A stretch of DNA of 64,000 nt from Thermocladium modestius JCM 10088 (GTDB lineage Archaea > Thermoproteota > Thermoprotei > Thermoproteales > Thermocladiaceae): contig BBBF01000001.1 of assembly GCA_001315925.1 (NCBI GenBank), forward strand, positions 62,001 through 126,000, in the 5' to 3' direction. Both the position numbers and the translations under genes were made by a program. Each line of letters opens with the position of its first letter. Positions within the stretch are counted from its first letter, which is position 1. Positions 30,762 to 41,904 of the stretch are shown here, in pieces. The notes beneath the pieces were generated by a model. The model ran no database searches. It was not told the origin of the DNA and saw only the letters and a list, made by a program, of their open reading frames with translations.

Positions 30762-31798
30762 TCACGGACTTGCATCCTCTTTCCCATAAATATATACAAG
30801 GACGGCTATTAAGATTGAGATCAACGACGATGCTTGAACGGCTACTATGGGTTCATTTAAGACAGCGGACGATATGTAGCCGGATAACCATCCTAGTTGC
30901 TGCATGGAATTTATCACTGCATAATCCCGTGGACTACTGGCCTTAACCCCCCCCTCAAGTGATAGCGGTATTATGGATTCCCAAAAGCCATAAAAGACCG
31001 CGAATATATAATTAATGCTCAATAATCCTATTAATGAAAATAGACCTATATTCACTGCTAGGAAGGAGTTCCTCTTTATCCTAGAACCAATCAGCGCAGA
31101 GATCATTCCCATTAACTCAGCTATTGTGGCTATGATCCCAATTGAGGAGTAGCTCAACTTGTAAATGATCTTATCCACCAAATATACATAGGGGGGAAGC
31201 CAACGCTATTGGCAGTATCACCAGGAAAGGGATCAAGCTGGAGGTCTTTGAGGATTCATTGTGATTAGATGCAATATCATTTATCGTAATTAATGGCGCG
31301 GCGGAGATCAGCACGGCCGCCCCCCCGCTTAGCAGGAAATCCATCTTTAAGGAAAGCGCTGTGGCCACGTACCCTCCGATGGTTGGCATTATTATCGAAG
31401 GAAGAATCGATATTCCCCAAATCCTCGCTATGGTTCCTCTTCCCATGCTGCTCATGTACGCGTAGAAGTGGGGAGAGATAAGAAGAATAGATAGTAGAGT
31501 ACCAAGGAAAATAATGCTGATGTCATGGAATTGGCAAAGCCTAGGGTCATTAGGCCAAGGCTGATAATGTCATGCCTAGGGTCATTGTGCGTTTTATTCC
31601 GATCACTTTGCCCAACACAGCCCCCCCTAAAATGGGTATAGGTACCGCGGCGGCAGTTAGGATGGTATAGAACAGTCCCAATTGGGTCTCCGGCATGAAC
31701 TTCACAAGAAATATGGAGAGAAAGGGATAGTATGTGTAATAGCCCACTCCCCCCCACAAGGTCCAACTCACGGCTATGGCCAACTCATCCCTCCTCAT
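30762..31798 (-). CDS. MFS transporter, several frameshifts
   Basis: Twelve-helix-type hydrophobicity is spread over three frames. The front reads ISWTLWGGVGYYTYYPFLSIF with LGKVIGIKRTMTLG (the loop 2-3 region of MFS). The middle is GTIARIWGISILPSIIMPTIGGYVAT. The C-terminal half is VDKIIYKLSYSSIGIIATIAELMGM, with the loop GSRIKR. Breaks lie near 31570, 31460 and 31190 (for example a G6 where SPLYVY should be read). Length near 345 aa is short for an MFS protein. Substrate unknown. The ATG at 31798 has TTTTTAAAA about 25 nt upstream. Confidence 0.7.
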
Positions 31799-31839
31799 GA
31801 TGTGCCCACTTTTCGTTTTAAAAAGGGTAAGGATTCGGG

Positions 31840-33069
31840 CTAGACTTCCTTGCCTATCTTATTCCTCGCCACTATCAGTCTCATTATGTTGGCGGCCCCC
31901 CCCTCCGCGCCCACGTAGTAGCTGAGGGCGGAGAGAAGAACCCTGGCCTCGGGCAATTCCTTGAAGTAACTCATGCCTCCAAACCACTTCATTACCTCCA
32001 GCGCAGCATCGACGGCCAACTCCACAGCGGTCATCTTGGCCATAGCGCCTAGGGTGGCCACCTCCAGTATATCGACGTTATCCCCCTCAGAAACGCCTTG
32101 TCAGCTGCCCATACCGCCTTGAACATTAGCAGCTCGGCCGCTTCCAATCGTGTGGCAAGCTCCGCGTACTTGAAGCTTATTCCCTCATATGATGCGATGG
32201 GTTTCCCGAACACTTGCCTCTCCTTTATCCATTTCCGCCCCTCATCCAATAACCATTTGGTTGCTCCTATCGATGCTGCGGCTATCATGGTTCTCGCCAG
32301 ATCGAATCCCTCCATGGCTATCTTGAATCCACCATTTACTTCCCCCATTACTTGGGAATCCTCCACCTCGAAGTCCTTGAACCGCAATAGGCCGGTGGGA
32401 AGCCCTCTCCTACCTATTTCCTCGTAGTCGCTATACTCGAATCCCTCCATGGTCTTCCCATGTCTCTTTATGAGCGGGAGGAAAACCGTTAATCCTCTAT
32501 GCTTTGCCTCAATGGGCCCGGTTCTGCCGATCGTGACGAAACCCCCCCTCCTCCAAATAATTAGTTATCAGCGATATGCCCGTCACTATGTTCTTCTCCC
32601 CCCCGTTCAATATCCATTTACTTCCCCCCCCTCTTGGCCTCCAGCTTGAATGATGCTACGTCGCTTCCCCCCCTTGGGTTCTGTGCTCGCTATGCCTATG
32701 AAGGCCTTTCCACTGGCCACCAATGGAAGCACTTCCTCCTTAATTGAATCGGAGCCGTGTCGTTGAACCATGAAAGGCCAAGCATTGTTTAGAAGATAAT
32801 ATACTGCAGTGGCGAGCGATGGATCGCCATATGCTAATTCCTCCGTCGCCAAGGCCACCATGGTGAAGGAACCATCGCCTCCCCCCCATACCTGGAGCTG
32901 AACGGTATGCCCAGCAACCCCCCCACCTCCCCCCCATTCGCTGGATTATATCTATCAATTTATACTTTCCATCATCTAATTCAATCCAATTCGGTTTCAC
33001 GTATCTATCCACGAACTCCCGCGCGGATTTTCGGAATAGCTCCTCTTCCTGAGTGAAGGAGAACTCCAT
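31840..33069 (-). CDS. Acyl-CoA dehydrogenase, several frameshifts
   Basis: The N-terminal helical domain reads FSFTQEEELFRKSAREFVD, the middle has YGDPSLATAVYYLL and GIASTEPKGGSD (the FAD/substrate strand), and the C-terminal part includes RTMIAAASIGATKWLLDEG, RQVFGKPIASYEGISFKYAEL (the RxxFGxxI/L motif) and MKWFGGMSYFKE. This is a complete ACAD oxidising acyl-CoA with FAD. At least four breaks coincide with C-runs (near 32890, 32665, 32540 and 32080). The ATG at 33069 is about 25 nt from a CTTAAATAAT box inside the end of the next gene. No ETF or thiolase genes are seen nearby. Confidence 0.85.
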
Positions 33070-33083
33070 GTAGATTCAGCTGC

Positions 33084-33541
33084 CTAGCCATTATTTAAGC
33101 ATTGCATTAATTTATCCAACCCTATTGCCAGCATAGCGATACCGCCCACGTTAAATTGAGTGGAGTGGGCCTCTATTGAGTTGGGTAACTTCAGTTCTTG
33201 ATCGGAGCCATCTACTATTATCATTATTTTTCCTCCCCCCCCTCAACCGCCCGTGCTAAATCGACTGTTCCTCCCCCCCCAATCCTCCGCAACACTACCA
33301 CCCTATCCGGTGCAAGCAGGTTTATGGCATCCAGCGCATCTGGGAGAACCAGGAGCGAGGCCGAGTGCCTTACTGCTATCTTAAATGCCTCCCCCCCCAC
33401 TCCTTGCTGTGCAGCTGCTCCATACACCCTAGTCAACACCAAATTCTTCACTCCAAATCCATAAACCATTCTGACGAAGTCCAACATCCTGGTTATGCTG
33501 GATACATTGTTCACCACCACGATCAAATCATTGCAATTCAT
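33084..33541 (-). CDS. DUF2122/RecB-family nuclease-like (SPOUT-type) protein, one frameshift
   Basis: VVVNNVSSITRMLDFVRMVYGFGVKNLVLTRVYGAAAQQGV, then LLVLPDALDAINLLAPDRVVVL, matches the archaeal family called RecB-family nuclease or DUF2122, related in fold to SPOUT RNA methylases. The activity is not established. A G8 at about 33235-33242 moves the frame; in the alternative frame the protein ends KMIIVDG, LPNSIEAHSTQFNVGGIAMLAIG and the TAG at 33084. That tail (SIEAHSTQFNVG) is typical of SPOUT-like C-termini. C7 and C8 runs add Gly in two further places. Confidence 0.7.
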
Positions 33542-33715
33542 GTATTGCCTCCCCCCCTGCCTCCCCCCCTTTTAATCGGATGCGTTTCCACGCATCATAC
33601 AATTCATGTCGTATTAATCGAGTCACTGCCGTAAAATGCGCCTTCGGAGCAGGGAGATCAATTGCAGGGCGTAGTGGTCAAAGGCTTTAAATATTGCGAA
33701 AAATAATTACATGAA

Positions 33716-34013
33716 ATGACAAGGGATATTTTCTGGCCAGCATGGAGGCTAAAATTGCTGAATCGAGGATAAGGTAGGCAACGAGAAGGCTCAAGAAATA
33801 GCCGATAAATTAGTGGGTGGCTATTATACGCATGATTACCCAATCACGGTTGAGCAATTAAGGGATATGGGTATTAAGGTATCCACCAATGTGCCGCCTG
33901 AGGCATATCAATTAATGTCATTGTATCCACAAGCCAGGACCAATAGGCCCGGGATAGAGTATTTGCCGTATCCTGCAATTCCGAGGCCTAATGTTAAGGA
34001 GGTCAATAGATGA
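33716..34013 (+). pseudogene. C-terminal fragment of an SDH/ClpP-fold membrane serine protease (PF01972-like)
   Basis: The segment GGYYTHDYPITVEQLRDMGIKVST, then VPPEAYQLMSLYPQ, resembles the C-terminus of archaeal SDH-family proteases (former DUF114). Only about 95 residues exist: the membrane segment and the catalytic Ser domain are missing. A TTTAAATATT box about 26 nt before the ATG at 33716 suggests it is still transcribed. The frame breaks near 33773 (AAA to AA). It may be a decayed gene or a truncated paralogue; the family assignment is from memory of the motif. Confidence 0.45.
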
Positions 34014-34113
34014 AATTAATATATTGGCTTTTTTGCTAAAATTAATGTTGGACTTTCGCAATTGCGGAGAAGTAACTAGAAAATTTTAAATAAATTATTT
34101 TGCTTTTAATTAA

Positions 34114-35342
34114 ATGGATAATAATCGCATAGATTACTTGATAATTGGAGGAGGGTTGGCTGGACATAGTGCTGCGAAACAATTAATTAATGCTGGATCC
34201 GTCGTGATGGTAACCGAGGAAGGGTTTACCCCCCCTTACGATAGACCGCCTCTTTCCAAGACATATCTGAGGGGAGAGGTGGATGAGTCATCAATATTTT
34301 TCGAGCCGGAAATATATAAGCATGGAGTTAAGGTGATTCTGAGGAAAAAAGTGGAATCCCTCGATTCCAGGGAAGGAATAGCTATATTAAGTGATGGAAC
34401 TACAATTGAGTTCAGCAAGGCATTGATTGCGACAGGAGGAAGGCCTAGAAAGCTGGGAGTGCCCGGCGAGGCTGAGGTCGGCGTGACGTATTTTAGGACA
34501 TTAGATGATGCTCGCTCCATACGGGAAAGGGCGAGGGGGAAGCAAGGCCCCCCCATTAGTTGTGGGCGCTGGGTTTCTTGGAATGGAATTAGCGGCCAGC
34601 TTGGCATGATGGGATTAAGGCCTACGGTTGTGGAGGCCAAGCCCCCCCAAATATGGAGTGGATTCATGGATGAGAAAACTGCAATGGTAATGCAGCAATA
34701 CTTTGAGGCCAGGGGGGGGTTTCCTTCATATTGGGCGAAACCATAAGGGAGTTCCAACGAAACCTAGCGGTGGTTGGAGATGGCAGAGAAATAGAGACCG
34801 ATCTAGTTGTTGCATCAATCGGAATAATACCCAACTCGGAGGTGGCGCAGAGGAGCGGCATATCAACTGGGAATGGAATTATTGTTAATGAATACTTGGA
34901 GACCAATTCCCCCGGAGTGTATGCGGCTGGCGATGTGGCCAATATACTGGATCCAGTAACCGGCGATAGGCGTAGGATAGAGCATTGGAACAATGCGGAG
35001 TACACAGGCAAATTAGCGGCGGCAAATATGAGAGGATCTAGATCGCGATATGACTTCTTATCCACAATATGGTCCGACGTATTCGATCTGCACTTGGAGT
35101 CCGCCGGTGATGCTGTTAATAGGGACGAGGAATTGGTGAGAGGCAACGTGAATAAACCATCGTTTGTCACCATTTACCTGAGGCGGGGGGGGATCATAAT
35201 CGGATACTTGGCTGTTAATAGGGATTACGGAGAGCTGGAGGTACTCAATAAATTGATAATTAATAAATTCGACGCATCCAGCCATCGCAAGCAGTTGGTA
35301 AGCGAGGAGTTCGATTTAAGGAGCTTGGTTGCTTCAAATTAG
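34114..35342 (+). CDS. FAD/NAD(P)-dependent ferredoxin/rubredoxin reductase-like oxidoreductase, three frameshifts
   Basis: The N-terminal FAD motif is IIGGGLAGHSAAKQL. PPYDRPPLSKTYLRGE is the conserved loop of the AIF/ferredoxin reductase branch. ALIATGGRPRKL follows. The NAD motif (VVGAGFLGMELA) and the next helix are out of frame after C7 at 34549-34555 and a lost A near 34605. GVYAAGDVA is the second FAD site. The C-terminal domain reads GIIIGYLAVNRDYGELEVLNKLI. A G8 near 34711 opens the third frame. A TTTTAAATAAATT box precedes the ATG. It would pass electrons from NAD(P)H to a small carrier. Confidence 0.85.
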
Positions 35343-35508
35343 CTTCTTCCAGTTTAATGTTGGCTGATCAACCAAGTTATCATTAAACTCCCCCCCTTTA
35401 TAACTTGCTTTGTGTCAGCAATACTGGAGCTTGTCATCGATTATAGATGATGCCTGATCGCTATCCTTTAAGGCTGTCCAGTTTACATCAGCGATTCAAG
35501 GGATTCCT
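35343..35508. other. Convergent intergenic region
   Basis: No gene. It contains CTATCCTTTAAGGCTGTCCAG (35461-35481), another loose match to the CTTTAAGGC motif seen at other gene ends, and a C7 run at about 35391. Confidence 0.3.
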
Positions 35509-35760
35509 CTATTTTTTCAATTCATCAATAGTATATTCTATTTTCTTTCCATTAGGTAGACTGCGCACCACTATGAACGGCAATTTGCCGGCCTTAAATT
35601 CCTCTATTGCTATTTGAATCGGGTCTTGAAGGCCCATGGCTCTTGCATCAATTAGGGGGGGAGCAGCCCCCATTGCCAATTGCTTGGCTCGTATGGCTAC
35701 CATCTTGGCTACTTCATATTTGGTCAGGCGGGGGGGAGGATAGGGTAATCCATTCTCCAT
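35509..35760 (-). CDS. rpo6: RNA polymerase subunit Rpo6 (RpoK)
   Basis: The 83-aa sequence is the standard omega homologue: PPRLTKYEVAKMVAIRAKQLAMGA, DPIQIAIEEFKAGKLPFIVVRSLPNG, and a KIEYTIDEL end. Rpo6 clamps the large subunits during polymerase assembly. A C7/G-run pair adds Ala-Pro in GAAPPLIDA, where GAPPLI or GAPLI is usual, but the frame survives. The ATG at 35760 has TTTTAAAATAAT about 25 nt upstream. It follows the thermosome gene in the same direction with about 43 nt between. Confidence 0.93.
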   Translation of the reverse strand: MENGLPYPPPRLTKYEVAKMVAIRAKQLAMGAAPPLIDARAMGLQDPIQIAIEEFKAGKLPFIVVRSLPNGKKIEYTIDELKK

Positions 35761-35803
35761 AATTAAAAAGCAATGAAATAGATTATTTTAAAAATGTTTC
35801 TGC

Positions 35804-37492
35804 TTAATCCTCCTTAGAACCCTCGCTTCCCTCGCCGCCCTCGCTCTTCTTGCTTCCTCCACCCACCTTGCTCTGGGACGCCGCTATTATATCATCTATC
35901 CTAAGCACCATTATTGAAGCCTCCACTGCGCTCTTTATCACTTGCTCCTTAACTATCAATGGATCGTATACGTTCATCTGGCCCATCCTGGCTATCTTTC
36001 CGCTCAATACATCCACGCCGGCATCTATTTCGCCGGCATCATGCCTCTTCCTGAGCTCTGCTATTGCATCCACGGGATCCAATCCAGCAGTCAACGCTAA
36101 TATAACCGGTATTTGCTCAACGGCTTCTGCGAACTTCAGTACGGCCAACTGCTCCTTACCGGGCAGCTTCCTACCGTACTCCCTTATTCTCCTGGATATC
36201 TCCATCTCGAACGCGCCGCCGCCGGGGGACTATCTTGGCCTCCCTGAACAGGTCTCTGGCCACGTGCAGCGCATCCTGAAGGCTCCTCTCAGTTTCGTCA
36301 ACTATCCTATCTGCTGCTCCTCTGACCAGTATGGTAACCGCCTTGGGATTGGGGGGGCATTGCTCCACGAACACCATCTTCTCCTCTCCAACCTTTCTCT
36401 CCTCAACCAATCCAGCAGTTCCCAAGTCCTCGGGCTTTATGTCCTTTATGCTGGTCACTATCTTGGCGCCGGTTGCTTGGCCAGCTTCTCTATGTCGCTC
36501 CTCTTAACTCTCCTGACCGCCATTATTCCTGCTTTGGCGAGGAAGTGCTGAGCAGTGTCATCTATGCCCTTCTGGGCTATCACCACATTGACCCCAATCG
36601 ACTTGAGCTTATCAACGTATGATTTCAATATGCTTGTCTCCTCCTCCAAGTATCCCTTTATTTGTTGGGGGGGAGACGATACGGATATCTTAGTGGTCCA
36701 CTCCGGCTTCTCTATCTCCAATGGAGTATCCAGCAGGGCTATTTTGGCATTGGTCACCATCTTGGGCATATCCGGGTGCACGACCTCCTTATCCAGTACT
36801 ATTCCCTGTATCAATTGAGTCTCATAGAGCTCTTGCCCTTTTTCTTCTCTACCTTTATCCAGTCAAGATCTAGATTATATCCTCCGTTTACCTTATCAGC
36901 AGCTATTAGAGCCGCCTCAACTGCCTTCTGGCTAGGTAATCCCTGGCCTCAGCAACTACCTTGCTGCTAAGCTATTGGCCACCACTTTTACCAATTCCTC
37001 CTTCTTGGTTATATCTATGGGAATTGCAACTCCCTTGGCTGCCTCTAAGGCATAATCCATAGCCTTCTTATATCCATCAATTATTATGGAGGGGGGGTGT
37101 ATGCCTTCGTCGAGCAGGCTCTCAGCGCTCTCCAACATTTTGCCAGCCAAGACAACCACAGTGGTGGTTCCATCGCCCACCTCGGCGTCTTGGGCCTTAG
37201 CTATTTCAACTAAGAGCTTTGCGGCAGGGTGCTGTATCTCCATTTCCTTGAGGATCGTTGCGCCATCTCCCGTTATTGTTACGTCCCCCCCAAACGCATC
37301 TATTAGCAATTTATCCATTCCCCTCGGTCCTAGGCTAGTTTGAAGTATCTCGGAGACAACCTTCGCTGCCATTATGTTGCTCCTCCGTGCATCCGCTCCA
37401 ACGGTTCTTTGGCTACCCTCCTTTAATATTGAGACAGGAACGCCTTGAGCTCCCGTCTTAGGTTGCGATTGCTGAGCTGACATAGCTAACAT
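35804..37492 (-). CDS. thsA: Thermosome (group II chaperonin) subunit, five or more frameshifts
   Basis: Hallmarks include [52 protein letters not shown], the apical [15 protein letters not shown] and C-terminal [25 protein letters not shown]. It folds proteins in a double ring. Lesions seen: C7 at 37285-37291 turns FGDV into FGGDV at the ATP site; single losses near 36961 (A), 36926 (A), 36835 (C) and 36472 (G); C5 near 36225 (C4 needed for VPGGGAFE). C6-C7 runs add Pro in GIHPPSI and CPPNPK. The ATG at 37492 has a TTTATATAG box about 25 nt upstream. The Gly/Glu/Ser-rich tail ([12 protein letters not shown]) is normal. Confidence 0.95.
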
Positions 37493-37619
37493 CGTCCAGA
37501 AACGGTTCTATATAAACTTTTCTGGTATGTATTTCCCCATTCTGGCCCCTTGGATGGATTACGACGTGGCGCTCCATCTTAAAGGCTAGTTTTAATTAAC
37601 TGGGTCAAGAGCAACCGAA

Positions 37620-39083
37620 ATGGGAACATTGTTTCCCAAGGACTTCAAGTTCGGTTGGTCTCAAGCTGGCTTTCAATCCGAAATGGGACTTCCAGGAGAT
37701 GAGGATCCAAACAGCGATTGGTTCGTCTGGGTTCATGATAGAGATAATATAACGGCAGGGCTCGTCAGTGGTGATTTGCCAGAGAATGGACCTGCGTATT
37801 GGAGCCTCTACAGGGCATTTCATGATGATGCCGTGAAAATGGGATTAAACGCCGCCAGGATAAACATTGAATGGTCCAGGATATTTCCTAAAGGGATGCC
37901 GAGGCCAGTTGAGAGCAATGTTAATATGGAGAGAGACGAAGTAATTCACGTCGATATTGATGGGCACGATCTCGAGGAATTGGATGGGGGGGCTGTAAAT
38001 AAGGCGGCCGTGGATCGCTATAGGAATATACTTGAAGATTTGAAGTCGAGAGGGATATTCATCGTTTTGAACATGTACCATTGGTCCCTTCCCCTTTGGA
38101 TACATGATCCAATAAGGGTCAGAAATGGCGATCTAAGAGGGCCATCAGGATGGATTGATGCGAGGACGGTCGTGGATTTCGCCAGGTTCGCTGGATACGT
38201 ATCCTGGAAATTCGACGACTTGGTGGATATGTACTCAACCATGAATGAGCCAAATGTAGTTGCTTGGAGTGGTTATATCGGTATAAAGTCCGGGTTCCCG
38301 CCTGGCCGCTTGGATTCCAGCTTGGCCAAGAAAGCCACTTCAAATTTGATCCGAGCGCATGCGCGTGCATATGATGCGATTAAGTTGATGACCAAGAAGC
38401 CCGTCGGCATAATATATGCCAATAATTCGTACACGCCGTTGACGGAGAAGGATGCCGCTGCCGTGGAGTTAGCGGAAAGGGATTCCAGGTGGTCGTTTCT
38501 GGATGCGGTGGCGAGGGATGGGGATAGAGATGACTTGAGAAACAGGTTAGATTGGATCGGGGTCAATTATTATTCCAGGTTAATGATTAGATCGACGGGC
38601 AATGATTCATACGCCGTGGTGCCTGGCTACGGTCATGTTTGCAACGGTTCCATTAGTAGAGATGGCAGGCCATGCAGTGACTTCGGCTGGGAGATCTATC
38701 CTGAGGGCATTTATGATGTATTGATTAAATACTGGAGTAGATATGGCATTCCCATATACGTAACCGAGAATGGAATAGCGGATTCCCTTGATTTTTGGAG
38801 GCCACATTACTTGGTCAGCCACATCCATCAAGTGCATAAGGCAATGAGTGAGGGAGTCGATGTACGGGGGGGATACATGCATTGGTCGCTGGCCGACAAC
38901 TATGAATGGGCCTCCGGCTTCAAGATGAGGTTTGGACTGCTGCAAGTTGATTACGCTAGTAAAAGGCGACTATGGAGGCCATCGGCATTAATTTACAGGG
39001 AAATAGCAATTAGCAAGGCAATACCAGATGAATTTGAGCACTTGACCACGTTCCGCTTGGCAAGTCGTTTAACTCCTAAATAA
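37620..39083 (+). CDS. lacS: Family 1 beta-glycosidase (LacS-type)
   Basis: A full-length 487-aa GH1 enzyme. The opening [19 protein letters not shown] is that of archaeal LacS. The acid/base Glu is in STMNEPN (about residue 207) and the nucleophile Glu in YVTENGIAD (about 382). [13 protein letters not shown] closes the sugar pocket. It hydrolyses beta-gluco- and galactosides with retention, in the cytoplasm (no signal peptide). The frame is intact. G7 at about 38866-38871 adds a Gly in VRGGYMHWS, which normally reads VRGYMHWS or similar. It is divergent from the thermosome gene. Confidence 0.95.
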   Translation: MGTLFPKDFKFGWSQAGFQSEMGLPGDEDPNSDWFVWVHDRDNITAGLVSGDLPENGPAYWSLYRAFHDDAVKMGLNAARINIEWSRIFPKGMPRPVESNVNMERDEVIHVDIDGHDLEELDGGAVNKAAVDRYRNILEDLKSRGIFIVLNMYHWSLPLWIHDPIRVRNGDLRGPSGWIDARTVVDFARFAGYVSWKFDDLVDMYSTMNEPNVVAWSGYIGIKSGFPPGRLDSSLAKKATSNLIRAHARAYDAIKLMTKKPVGIIYANNSYTPLTEKDAAAVELAERDSRWSFLDAVARDGDRDDLRNRLDWIGVNYYSRLMIRSTGNDSYAVVPGYGHVCNGSISRDGRPCSDFGWEIYPEGIYDVLIKYWSRYGIPIYVTENGIADSLDFWRPHYLVSHIHQVHKAMSEGVDVRGGYMHWSLADNYEWASGFKMRFGLLQVDYASKRRLWRPSALIYREIAISKAIPDEFEHLTTFRLASRLTPK

Positions 39084-39142
39084 TTATGATGTGCCTCCCC
39101 CTCAAGTTTGGGTAACTCGTATTGTAGTGAGGATACCACATC

Positions 39143-40148
39143 TTAAGAAATAGAGAAGATTAGATACCACCTGGTAAAGAGGAAGTGTTCGAGCCTTAAA
39201 ATTATGTAGGTGAATTTAGATATGGGGGGGTACTTGGTCTTTGTATTATGCGGAATGAATTGTTGAGGCCAGAGGGCAGTTACGTTCCAGTTGGTCACGT
39301 ATAATGGGATGCCCTCCGCCGCGGCTAGCCTTTCAGAGAAATTGAAAAAAGCATCGCCAGGCCGTTCTGCATAGGCCAGAGCGAGAAGCGTTACATTGAG
39401 TTCCCTTATTTTTGAGGTCTCTTGAATTATATAATCCTCATTGCCCACGAAGCTTACCTTGCCTTGAGATACGACTTGAGTACCATAGTCCTCATACATG
39501 ACGAAATCAATGTATTTAGTTATGTTGGGCAGTATATCGAATCCCCTGTTCACTCCTATTATTATTCCAGGGTAAGAATTCTTGGTCTCGTTCAATATAT
39601 GTATTATGCCTCCACCCACGCTGGGGGGGTATTCGTCCACTACATCCAAGTCATCGAAAAGAACCCCATTAAAGCCCTCGTTGAGCACGTACTTAACTTC
39701 ACACATTATGTAGTCCTGCCACAGCGGGCTTGATGCATTTACTATGACTTGATCCCAGAAAGCATCATAGCCCAACGATATCTCAGTAGCATTTATATAG
39801 CACGATCCTAAGGAGGAGTTATCGTATTCCCCCGAGATCTATATAGGCTATTTTTATCCCCCGTATTTCGGCGAGCGTAGATGAATTGAAAGCCCACGGC
39901 TCCAAGATTACCATGCTGAAGTTATTCAAGTATTTAATCACGGATTCATTGACGGCGTCTCCGTAGTAGACTGCGAACGTTATATTGCTTTCCTTGATTC
40001 CCGCCGGATCTCTTGCAATCGAAAAATTAGAGTACATTAATTGATTTTTTTGAAGATTACCCACGTTTATTTTGAGGACCAAAATAGTTGAAATGAATAA
40101 TATCATTACAGCCAAGAATGCAAATTCCACTATTAGCTTGGATTTCAT
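39143..40148 (-). CDS. Secreted GH114/TM1410-like glycosidase, one frameshift
   Basis: The N-terminus is a membrane anchor or signal (VEFAFLAVMILFISTILVL). The fold matches endo-galactosaminidase-like proteins: FAVYYGD, IAYIDLGEY, SLGYDAFWD, EGFNGVLFDDLDVVDEY with the Asp pair, GVNRGFDIL, FVMYEDYG and YVTNWN. N-x-S/T sequons are common, as expected outside the cell. G5 near 39829-39833 (G4 expected in DLGEYDNSS) breaks the frame. The ATG at 40148 has AGTTTATAATAAT about 25 nt upstream. It likely trims exopolysaccharide or glycan. Confidence 0.65.
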
Positions 40149-40435
40149 TGAAAAATCAGCATCCCTGCATTATTATAAACTTAAATTCTAGATTGAAATT
40201 AAATTGAGGCCATTAATTCGGAGAGGAGATCCTAACGATCAAGCAATAGAGAGTCTTGGTGGTCAGGAGAATGAGGTCTCCTCACGAATTATTTTTCTAT
40301 TAATTCTAATCTCTAATAATTGCACTTGCCGCTGGAGAAACCCGGGCCCGCGCTTTATCGAGGAAATAGAAAGGTAATCTGGTTTTATGGATTAATGGAG
40401 AAAGATATATTAATGGAAACATGAGAGTATGATTC
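40149..40435. other. Intergenic region
   Basis: It holds the promoter of the GH114-like gene on the left and AT-rich sequence before the pilin gene. A GC-rich island (CCCGGGCCCGCG, about 40339-40350) stands out. No gene or RNA is recognised. Confidence 0.3.
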
Positions 40436-40914
40436 ATGAGAAGAGAGGGGGATCTGGATGATGGTTGGATCCGTAATGCTCGTATTAATAACTATGATAG
40501 CCGCTGTGCTCTTGTATCTATGGTTCACCGGATACCAGTCCAGGGTTCAGACGGGCGCCGCTTCAATAAACTTATTGCCAGCCGCTTCGATAACCGAGGC
40601 GACATTGATGATAAATAATCACACCAGCGTTACTTTATCTGTTGAGAATGTAGGAGATACAAGCATATACATAACGGAAGCATCTATTTTAACAATCAAT
40701 GGAGAGACTATATGCACGGCCACTCCCAGCGGTGATGGAAATGGCGAGGCATCCCCCCCATCTAAGCTAAACGAAACGGTTGTGGGCAACATATTGATAG
40801 CGTCATTCACTTGCAGTCAGCCCCCTATCTGATGGGACCTATACAGTTCAGGCAGTGACGAATTCAGGTCTCACACTACAATCAACAATAATGGATCAAC
40901 TATCCCCAAGTTGA
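40436..40914 (+). CDS. Archaeal type IV pilin/archaellin-like protein, two frameshifts
   Basis: The start MRREGIWMMVGSVMLVLITMIAAVLLYLWF has the short basic class III leader and hydrophobic helix of archaeal pilins, cleaved by a PibD-type peptidase. Reading this requires G4 at about 40447, where G5 is present. The head domain is strand-rich (SVTLSVENVGDTSIYITEASILTI). C5 near 40823 (C4 needed) truncates it; read through, it ends at the TGA at 40912-40914 after DGTYTVQAVTNSG. One Cys pair (TICTAT, SFTCSQ) may form a disulfide. No pilus assembly ATPase is visible. Confidence 0.7.
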
Positions 40915-41119
40915 TAGTGGCGTAATCCCTGAGGTCTCGGGAAGCCCTCTTTCCTTAAAGGCTGGAAGTAAGTTGGAAACAATCAACAAAATAGCCTTCA
41001 AGGTAAGGAGGTCGGATGAGGCCTCACGACCTTCCTTAACCATAGTCCATAGACATCCAATCGGCGGTAAATATAGGGAGGACTAACACCTTTAAAAATG
41101 CGTTCATGATGGCGACGGC
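40915..41119. other. Intergenic region with repeated end motif
   Basis: Contains CCCTCTTTCCTTAAAGGCTGGAAG (about 40948-40971), another variant of the CTTTAAGGC motif, and a TTTAAAAATG box (41091-41100) about 26 nt before the GTG at 41120. Confidence 0.35.
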
Positions 41120-41904
41120 GTGTTCGATTCAGTAATTATCAGCCGTTCATTGAGGAGCGATGGGTTTGGAGATGCGTTGCTTAGGGGGGGATTCGTGGAT
41201 TCAATGCTGGGACTTAAGGCAGCGGCAGTGGTGCCCTCCTTTGAATTAAAGGATTGGGAAGCAATGGTTATGCCAATCCGCGGCTCTCTATTGATAATTG
41301 TCATGGGCGATGCAGAGTGCCCTGGAGGTACCATATGTATTAGACCTAATGGTATGGAACAAGTTAGAATAGCGGCTCAGGAAGCCGCTGACTATAGCGA
41401 GGTGGTTCAATTGCCATACGTGATCGTAATCGATGAATCGTTGGATTGGACGATGGCAGTTAGAATGCAGAGAAGGAGGCGAGCCGTTTTTAATAAGAAC
41501 TGGATAAGCGGGTATAGATGGTTGGGGCTGTCATTCACTGCATCCGTGGAAAGACCAGAATGGGGAATAAGAAGATTAAGATCATTAGGGCTTGACGCCT
41601 CATATGTGGAACCAAGGCCTAGGAACAATACTGTGAGATCTAGGGATCCAGTAGATATAGTAGACTTTGCCTTGTATTGTCTCTATAAAGCGCTCTATGA
41701 CCCCCCCATGGTGGAGGTTGGGTACCCATAGTGGTTGTTGGGAGGGATATGGTCGTTAACGTCAGCGGTAGGGGGGGCAATTTCAATCCAAGGCCCACGG
41801 CTTTCCTGCCCAGGCTGTCATCTGAGGTTCCAGACGTGGCCGTGAACAAACCCTTAATAGCTGTCCACGAGATAATCAGGATGGGTTATGAATATGGACC
41901 GTGA
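41120..41904 (+). CDS. Diverged 2-oxoacid:ferredoxin oxidoreductase (IorA-like) protein, one frameshift
   Basis: The piece MLGLKAAAVVPSFELKDWEA, then SLLIIVMGDAECPGG, then GMEQVRIAAQEAADYSEVVQLPYVIVIDES parallels the pyrimidine-binding and domain II order of IorA, in diverged form. No N-terminal GYPGTPSSEI and no TPP domain (GCPHR) are seen. C7 at 41701-41707 (C5 needed) shifts the frame; the rest (TAFLPRLSSEVPDVAVNKPLIAVHEIIRM) ends at the TGA at 41902-41904, overlapping the ferredoxin gene. It could be a remnant or a specialised subunit. The assignment rests largely on the downstream gene. Confidence 0.4.
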
